Origin: Pseudeuparius sepicola
Taxonomy: Eukaryota; Arthropoda; Insecta; Coleoptera; Anthribidae
Assembly: GCA_963920635.1 (NCBI GenBank)
Contig: OY987298.1
Coordinates: 39,091,787-39,155,786 of the forward strand
Direction: 5' to 3'
Length of the DNA: 64,000 nucleotides
Shown here: piece after piece, positions 57,770-64,000 of the stretch
Position numbering within the stretch: the stretch's first letter is position 1
How the letters are laid out: each line of letters opens with the position of its first letter
Notes under the pieces: generated by a model
What the model saw: only the letters and a program-made list of their open reading frames with translations
Databases searched by the model: none
Told to the model about the DNA's origin: nothing
Position numbers and translations under genes: made by a program

Positions 57770-58015
57770 TATGGTATTGAGGGATCCGGCGGCAGCGGCA
57801 GGCGTTCAGTCCACAGCGCGGAGCGACGAACGAAGACGTGACCTTACCTCCGTCTTCGGTTCGGCACTGGCTATTCGTATTCGCCCAGCGGACGTTCGCC
57901 CGAAGAGCTGACGGCGGTTACAGGTACACCGTAACTGCGCGGTGGGCGGTGGGCACAAGCGGCAACGTAGCATATAGGAGCGCCGAGTTACACAGGTACT
58001 AAGGTTGATTTGCCC
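57770..58015 (-). other. CpG-rich island with a splice-donor-like site (possible first exon)
   Basis: GC-rich unique sequence. On the minus strand it contains GAAGACGGAGGTAAGGTC, a strong donor consensus (GAG|GTAAGG) near 57850. An untranslated first exon on the minus strand is possible. No reading frame supports coding, and the transcription start is not visible. Confidence 0.25.
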
Positions 58016-59085
58016 CATGTTTTAGACTTCGGTAGAAAAAAATCGCCTTTTCCCCCAGTGTGTGGTTATAATTTTTTTACAACCTCACATTTTCGGTCGA
58101 CGAGTTTTGACAATTTAATTAATTTTCCTGGTGTATTTTTCTAATTGTTTTGTGTGTTTATTGTTTATAAGTTGTTATTTTATATACCTAATAATTGTAT
58201 ACATATATTTGTTGTTGTTAATTTTGTTGAGGTTCATAAATCCAACAGTGGTTATAGGTTGTTTCTAGGGCAGGTGTGTTCTCAATTTTCGTAATTCTTC
58301 CTGTCTTCGAGAATTTTTAGTTAGAATTAGTGGTTGAAAGTGAGGAATACGGACAAAGTGTTTGCTGCAGTCTACATTATTTTGCATGGCATAAACGAAT
58401 GGGATAGGTACTTACTTTTATTAAACTCTTGCCTATTACCTACAAACAAGTGCTTTGCAGTCAGATTTCCATCAGATAATTATCGCCTTAAAGATTCGCA
58501 CTGCTAAAAGTCAGCAAAATATGCATTGTTTATGCAAGGCAGGAGCTTGAGGGCGATGCAAGCATATTTCGGCTTTTGTAATACTATTATTATTGACCAG
58601 GTCACAGATGTATAAGGTTTCCAAGAAAAAAGGCATTATATCGAGCCATCCATTGAAAAATTACTACTAGGTACTTGTTTGTTTTATAGCTGTTGTGTTT
58701 TTGTTTTTAGGTAAAATCTGCCTGAGTGAACTCTCTTATCATTATTAGTCTCAAGTCTCAACATACACTTTTCCTGCGTTTTTCCTAGGAAACGCATATA
58801 TAGCTTAACTTTCTCTCAGTATACTTTTTGGCCCAGAAATTGCATTAGGGCACACATATTAACCGTTGTTAGAAGCCATGTTCCCCAGCTTGGTCTTCTT
58901 TGTACTGTCCAGACAAAACCAATGTCCTATCACATAGATATTGAATTTATTAACAATAAACAAAGATGTAACACAGCTCAACAAAAAAATAACAACAAAA
59001 ATGCGATAAAAATGGTGTAATTCACGGCCGGCAAATGTAAACACATGGGACAGGAAGAAACGAATGTCATTGAGACTGGTTCTAC
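58016..59085. other. Unassigned interval
   Basis: AT-rich, no gene recognised. A 78-codon minus-strand frame at 58859-59095 has a hydrophobic middle but no family signature. Confidence 0.35.
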
Positions 59086-59088
59086 ATT

Positions 59089-59104
59089 TGGCCACCAGGT
59101 GGCG
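59089..59104. promoter_or_regulatory. CTCF-like motif
   Basis: TGGCCACCAGGTGGCG agrees with the core of the CTCF consensus (CCASYAGRKGGCR). It lies just outside the P element at 59122. Occupancy is unknown. Confidence 0.35.
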
Positions 59105-59121
59105 TATCGCTTAGCTTGAAT

Positions 59122-60160
59122 CACTGAAATATAGGACAACTGGAATGGTCGCGTAAACGCGCCTGGGTGTCAGAAAACGAGCTTCAATAGTGCGGTTGCA
59201 AATCGTGTATTGTTCTCTTTGTTCAGCGCGTTGTTGATAATTGACGTTTCATGCTGAGATTGTTCATTTTACGAATTTTTCGGAATTTTGCTGAGAAAAT
59301 GGTAAAAAGCTGTTGTGCATTCAATTGCAAAAATGTGTGGAGTCCAAATCAAGACATCCAGTATCACAGGTTAGGATATTAGTTCTACAAATTCATTTAA
59401 AATTTGAAAGCCTTGAAAAAGTAATGCATATAACCTCAAAAGCGGCACACTTTAAAATTATTATTTTTATTATTTTTTTACTTTTGTGAGCATATTTGAT
59501 GATATGTGAGTGATTAAAATGTTATTTTAGATTTCCTTTAAAGTCCCCAGCCCTCTTGCAACAATGGATAAAAGCCACTCGCTTGGAAAACTTCAATCCT
59601 AATTCGCATACTCTATTATATAGTCAACATTTCAAAGCAGAGGATTATTCTGAGTCAACCTTATCTGAAAAACGCTAAATTTTGCAAAGAAGAACATTTG
59701 TTGTCTCTATAAATTTTTTGACAAATTTAGTCTCTGGGGGGGAAGGGGGGCTTAAGCTCCAAAGACCCACCCCACCCCTGACTACGCTCCTGCTTGTAAA
59801 TAAGATATTGGTGTATATATTTATGGAAAAAATTATATTACCTAATAAAAGCAACTATTTGTGCTTCTGATTTCTAGTCTAAAAACTATATCGTTTTTTA
59901 CTACCTATATTTTTAATGATCAGAATTATAAGTTACGCCAATAATCATTTTTAAATCAAGAACGTTCATTTAGCATTCTCAAAATAAATGTTTGGGCTAA
60001 AATTATTATTGTAAACAAATAATAATATGTTTTTATTACGAAGGCGCGATTCTTAAGTGAGACAAGGACGGGTGTCCACGATTTGCAACTTGCCCGTTCT
60101 AACATCTCCGACCGATTTTTGTTCATTGCGCAGTCATTCCAGTTGTCCTTTATTTCAGTG
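59122..60160 (+). mobile_element. P-element deletion derivative (1.04 kb)
   Basis: The termini are CACTGAAATATAGGACAACT and the inverse of CACTGAAATAAAGGACAACT, continuing into GGAATG. A perfect 8-bp target duplication, GCTTGAAT, is at 59114-59121 and 60161-60168. Inner inverted repeats GTTGCAAATCGTG (about 59193) and CACGATTTGCAAC (about 60079) correspond to the subterminal repeats of P elements. The body keeps the THAP exons only; a hAT-like end (GCGTAGTCAGGGGTGGGG, minus strand, near 59785) shows a later insertion or junk fill. Confidence 0.92.
59299..59678 (+). pseudogene. P-transposase THAP domain, two exons
   Basis: Exon 1 59299-59369 starts MVKSCCAFNCKNVWSPN and ends before GTTAGG. 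A 161-nt intron (59370-59530) ends TTATTTTAG. Exon 2 59531-59678 gives FPLKSPALLQQWIKATRLEN, then LLYSQHFKAEDYSES and stop. The frame is kept across the junction (AG|A). The CxxxxC pair and HF are present, but the third zinc Cys (CSxHF in the family) is Tyr. The stop falls before the closing GAxP region, so the finger is inactive. Confidence 0.85.
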
Positions 60161-60168
60161 GCTTGAAT

Positions 60169-60520
60169 TCCCAATCGCGATGGGAGCTCGCGGGCCTGCA
60201 GCGGCCCGCGGTGCAGGCGGCCGACCGCCTTGGCCCGGCCGTGATTGAATCGTGAGAAACGATTCAACGGTTTGTGATAATTTATCGATGAACCGTTTGA
60301 TGCGTGCTGGATCAGGGCCCGCTCTAAACATTTTGATCGCACGCTATCGCGCCGGGGCATTTACCCGCCGCACCGTCGGGCCGTCGCGGGCGGACGGGCC
60401 GGGGAAATCGCCGGGTTCGGTTTCCAGCAATTGCGCCGCGCGATCACGGAAGAAACACGAGCGCCCGGCCAACGGCTGGATTCTTGGACACTTCGGTACG
60501 ATTCCGGTTAACATTTTTTC
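60169..60520. other. CpG-rich non-repeat island with two hairpins
   Basis: The most GC/CpG-rich part of the right side (GCGGGCCTGCAGCGGCCCGC, GTCGGGCCGTCGCGGGCGG). Two short perfect stems stand in tandem: TTGAATCGT/ACGATTCAA (60246-60268) and AACGGTT/AACCGTT (60267-60299), the latter around TTTATCGATG. Long open frames on both strands (for example 60252-60656) are as expected from the composition. Candidate regulatory element or promoter. Confidence 0.3.
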
Positions 60521-61318
60521 TGGGCGTTTCTTAAACTTCGAAGTTGAATCTGTGAATAATATACTCTGTGGAAAAAATAGCTGTATGAATTCGTGTGAAT
60601 TCGCGGAATGTCCCCTTGTCATCTTGACGTCACTGAATAGGAAGCGTGCAGTTTAGTCAAATTATTTTAAGAAGTCCTTACTGGACTGTCAGTTGGTAAT
60701 TTCGCCGTTGGAATCGATGCAGCAAAAAATGCAACCGGGTCATAAGTCCAGGTCAGTAACGAGCCCATTTGCACAATGAATAACACGAACAAGAACAACA
60801 CAGATAACGGCAAAACTCACGAAACGTACAAAACCCGAGAATATTTTCACTGCCCAAAGTTTGAACCCTTTTGAACGATCCGGAAAACCTTCACTGTCAC
60901 TTTCACAACACCGAAATATGCGAGTATGCACCATAGACGCAGCCGCAAGTAGCTGATTATACCAAAATACCAAAATGAAAGTATTTCCATGACGTTTGAA
61001 ATTATTATTAAAATGAGTTTTAGTCATAGTTATTTTTATTTGTGGCGGTATAATCGTGATTGCAATAGGGTTTTTATTTTATTATGTTCTTTTTTTCGTA
61101 TCACATGGGTAACCTTTCACATCATAAATGTGAGTGACGTCATTAACTGGTTGAGACACAACATATACCAATGTTGTACCCATGGTTAACAGAAAATTCC
61201 TAGGGATTTTGTGGATAATGTCATCTGACAAAATCGGGACTTCTTACAGTAATCGGGGTATAGAGACTTAACTAACCTATCGCTATCGACATATAGGCCA
61301 TATTAACTAGCTAATATA
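60521..61318. other. Unassigned interval
   Basis: Non-repeat near 60740-60960, then AT-rich. No gene recognised. Confidence 0.35.
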
Positions 61319-61320
61319 TA

Positions 61321-61993
61321 CAGGGTGTCCCATTTTGGGTGTTTTTGGGTGTTTTTTTTTTTTTTCAAAAATCTCGGTATTTATTAAAGCTAGAGGGTTG
61401 CGGTTTTCACGTCACTATACTACTTTTTTGAGAGGAATTTGGTGGACCAATCAGATTTTAGATAAGTTTTATAGTTTCCGCGCATTGAAGCAGGACTGAA
61501 ATTTTCGATTTTTTGGAAACCTCTCTCCTGGCTACAACTTAGGTATATATATCGACAAATTTAATCAACTATTTTTATACATTTTTTGGCGTAGAATCGA
61601 ATGGAATAATTAGTTTTTTGGTAGCGTTAATAGTTTTTGAGATATGAACTATGGTTTTCTTTTAAAAAAAATATAACTTTGGTTCATATCTCAAAAACTA
61701 TTAACGCTACCAAAAAACTAATTATTACATTCGATTCTACGCCAAAAAATCTATAAAAATAGTTGGTTAAATTTGTCGATATGTATAAGTTGTAGCCAGG
61801 AGAGAGGTTTCCAAAAAAATCGAAAGTTTCAGTCCTGCGCCAATGCGCGGAAACTATAAAATTTATCTAAAATCTGATTGGTCCACCAAATTCCTCTCAA
61901 AAAAGTAGTATAGTGACGTGAAAACCTCTAGCTTTAATAATAACCGAGATTTTTGAGAAAAACACCCAAAAACACCCAAAATAGGACACCCTG
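61321..61993. mobile_element. Near-perfect palindromic MITE
   Basis: CAGGGTGTCC at 61321 and its inverse ending 61993, between TA at 61319-61320 and 61994-61995. The arms are complementary for about 330 bp each with few mismatches. Paired words include AAAAACTATTAACGCTACC, GTCCACCAAATTCCTCTC and GAAACTATAAAA-type blocks. The loop is only some 20 nt near 61665. Confidence 0.9.
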
Positions 61994-62439
61994 TACAGCG
62001 AAGTATAACGCTGCAAATGAAAAAGTGTTATCTTATTAAGATCCCGCCGCTGTTAGAGCCCTAAACATGAATCAGTCTGCCCCTGTATAGATTTTGATAA
62101 TGCTATAGTTATAACTTTCGCCCATAACATTTTCATATTTTCGAAAGTAAAGTTAGTTATGACAACCTGTGGGTATAAGTAAATCAAGTTTGCCCATTCT
62201 GACAAGACAACCTTATACTATAAGTACATTTTGCTTATTTTCATCTCTTAGTTTGAAGGTAAGGAAAAGCTGATTCCAGAATAAAATGCTGCAACTTTTT
62301 TTTGTAATTTACAATTTACCTCTAATCTGACAATCTGCGTTGAGGTCTCCGTGAATCTAAACCTTCAGCAGATCCAGGATTAAATTAGCTAATAGCATTT
62401 TTCACATTTGAAACTGATATTTCACTAAACACATGTTCT

Positions 62440-62640
62440 TCATATGAAAAAAATTGGAAACTCTTGAACCTTGTTCTGTGCAGGGTGTTTTTCTTTCAAC
62501 TTTTTGTAAGCCCCTGCATCTTTTGGCGCTAAAATACCGTCAGAACTAACTAGTTGTATTGCTCCCTTGATGTCTTCATCAGATAATCTTGATTCAATCT
62601 TTCTTGATAAATCATTATTTTTATTTTCTCCTGTCTTCAT
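62440..62640 (-). pseudogene. Retroelement-type ORF fragment
   Basis: 66 codons. KIESRLSDEDIKGAIQLVSS followed by DGILAPKDAGAYKKLKEKHP resembles the segment that precedes the reverse transcriptase in some LINE proteins ('..GDVRGAVRLxSSDDxLAPxxxxTxxxLxxKHP..'). No RT follows, so it is a truncated remnant. Confidence 0.45.
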
Positions 62641-62660
62641 CGTTGTCTTCTTTTCAGTGG

Positions 62661-62694
62661 ACGAAATTACTACATTAATATGTAGTAATTTCGT
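62661..62694. repeat. Perfect 34-bp hairpin
   Basis: ACGAAATTACTACAT and ATGTAGTAATTTCGT flank a 4-nt loop TAAT. Unlike the hairpins at 3496 and 45113, no direct repeat borders it. Confidence 0.6.
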
Positions 62695-62794
62695 ATAATT
62701 ATTTATTTGGAATATGGCTTTGATCCAAATGGAATTTGTGGTTGTGGTTGTGGGTGTTTTGGGATCGGTTTGAATTAAAAAACTACAGTTTTAA

Positions 62795-62838
62795 AGTGCC
62801 GACGTTTCGCTAACTTATATTGGCATCATCAGGGCGCT
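62795..62838 (-). ncRNA. Hammerhead-ribozyme-like motif, copy 3
   Basis: Minus strand: AGCGCC-CTGATGA, a weak stem II (TGCCAATATAAGTTAGC), GAAAC directly followed by GTC, then GGCACT. Stem I (AGCGCC with GGCACT) forms five of six pairs. Stem III is only ACGT, a self-complementary end as in the dimer-type minimal hammerheads of Penelope-like elements. It lies about 160 bp upstream of the retroelement ORF fragment on the same strand. Confidence 0.5.
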
Positions 62839-64000
62839 ACAAAGGTACAAAATACAGTTCGCAACAGCAATCAAAAAATTAATAAATGAAAGGATAACAA
62901 TTGTTGCAGGTACTTACATTAAAAAGCAGTTTCGTTGTTCAATCTTAACACTAATAAAAGTATATAGGCATTCTCAAGTATATTTCACAACACATTAAAA
63001 GAGGATTAAAAACAGCAGCTATATAAAATATTTGACTAGATTAGGACAATTCCATGAAATTCCAATTTCAAGAAATTCATAAATTACACAAGAATAGAAA
63101 AATCTTTACACTGCCTAAACAGCTTAACTGAAAATTTAACAGGTAGTAGTGAACATTTTTCCACGATTGTTTCATTGTCTCACCGTCCAAAGCCCACTTG
63201 TTGAAAGGGCGCGCTTCCAATTTTATACATGAAATCATAAAAGTTGTTAGTAATTGATAACTACTTAATTATGTAAACCATTAAGTGTTATATATTTTTG
63301 AAATGGTATTTTTTTGCTCCATTAAAAAATGCAAAAATATATAGGGCGTTCCATTTAAATAATAAACTTTTTCATCGGTAACTCTTAAACCATTGACTTG
63401 AAAAAAATGTAGTAGCAGCATTGGATTCTACGTAAAAAAGTGCTTTAGGAATGTTTTTACAGAAACGCAAAATTTTCACCCCGAAAAAAGTTACGGCCAT
63501 TTTTCGAAAACGCACATTTTCGAAAAACGCCCTGTAACTCAAAAATGGTAACAGGTATCGACTTGCGGTTTTCGGCATTAAGTTTATCATAAAAAATGAG
63601 CCTCATCAGACACCGATATCAGTTTTCGTCTATCTCCGTCAAAAATAGGAGTTTCTCTTTAAAAGTGTCCAATTTGGCTCACCCTGTACATACAGTAGTT
63701 TTGTATAGTAGCATTACCATCGTAAAGAAAAAATTATATGTCTCCCCAATTTCTGCTTATATCATTGATTGATTTTCTTTCTAGTTCTTGATATTTACTT
63801 TCGTCTTGCTACAGGTAGGTATTGACTTACAGCTTTGATGAGCCAATTTCCATCTCATTTAATAATGATTTTTTCAACTTTCGAGGTTTCTAATAGTCGG
63901 AGAGCTGGCGTTAAAGGTTAAAGAAGTGCAAGAGTTTTCGGAAGGTTGATATTTTCACACTGAGTATTTTAGTGACAGAGAGCCACTGTAGAGTCAGCAC
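62839..64000. other. Retroelement-like and TA-repeat remnants
   Basis: A tract near 63330-63690 has ends TATAGGGCGTTCC and GGCTCACCCTGTA like the other TA-target repeats, plus an inner ACGCCCTGTAACTC. No gene is seen, and the last 300 bp are unassigned. Confidence 0.35.

Noticed and set aside
60252..60656. 134-codon frame in the CpG-rich island, and its minus-strand counterpart
   Set aside because: Both strands are open because of CpG-rich composition; neither has a recognisable domain.
62661..62694. Third micro-hairpin insertion
   Set aside because: Perfect 34-bp hairpin, but different arms and no flanking direct repeat.

Overview
This is a repeat-dominated stretch of an insect nuclear genome: AT-rich, with spliceosomal introns, (ATT)n-tailed retroposons, Tc1/mariner-, hAT- and P-type transposons, and frequent CCTACCTA-like simple motifs. 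The order cannot be fixed from sequence alone. Nothing points to Diptera; beetle- or hemipteran-like transposon content is my guess.

The only host protein-coding exon I can support is the last coding exon of a SoxC (Sox14-type) transcription factor, 13011-13871 (+). It has a perfect splice acceptor, a full HMG box and the family's C-terminal acidic/Ser-rich tail. A 3' UTR of about 2.8 kb follows, with Pumilio-type sites and a polyadenylation signal near 16654. A strong hairpin lies just beyond the gene end. The upstream Sox exon(s) were not found. The left 13 kb is probably intron or upstream DNA, with several CpG/GC-richer, non-repeat islands (about 2.3, 5.3, 8.1-8.6, 10.3 and 12.2-12.9 kb) that may be regulatory. 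Similar islands lie near 26.0, 57.9 and 60.3 kb.

The rest is a mosaic of mobile elements, several dated against each other by nesting. From left to right: a Tc1-like insert in a repeat (1-1217); a hAT element with an 8-bp target duplication (5994-7040); a long-TIR Tc1/mariner MITE (9010-9796); a foldback with a tRNA-like block (11196-12103), invaded by a MITE that is itself invaded by a copy of the same family; a giant nested foldback complex (17281-22722); a second foldback with tandem-repeat arms (26349-27799); a Penelope-like GIY-YIG remnant with a hammerhead-like motif (28466-29152); and a deleted DIRS retrotransposon with its ICR preserved (29533-32074). Abutting the DIRS copy is a 5.1-kb P-like element with a THAP domain and tandemly duplicated exons (32083-37176). 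Then come further MITEs, a tRNA-derived SINE (43895-44260), a degenerate Ty3/Gypsy copy (48412-50033), an almost complete LINE (52997-56450), a 1.04-kb P-element deletion derivative with a THAP exon pair (59122-60160), and a near-perfect palindromic MITE (61321-61993).

The most unusual items are: (i) two families of insertions with 7-bp target duplications, one only 34-40 bp long and almost all stem, whose five readable target sites all begin CT on one strand; (ii) a frame-preserving tandem exon array directly after the THAP domain of the P-like element; (iii) three hammerhead-ribozyme-like motifs; (iv) foldbacks whose arms are themselves tandem arrays; (v) a possible 94-nt frame-preserving intron in the DIRS gag-like ORF.
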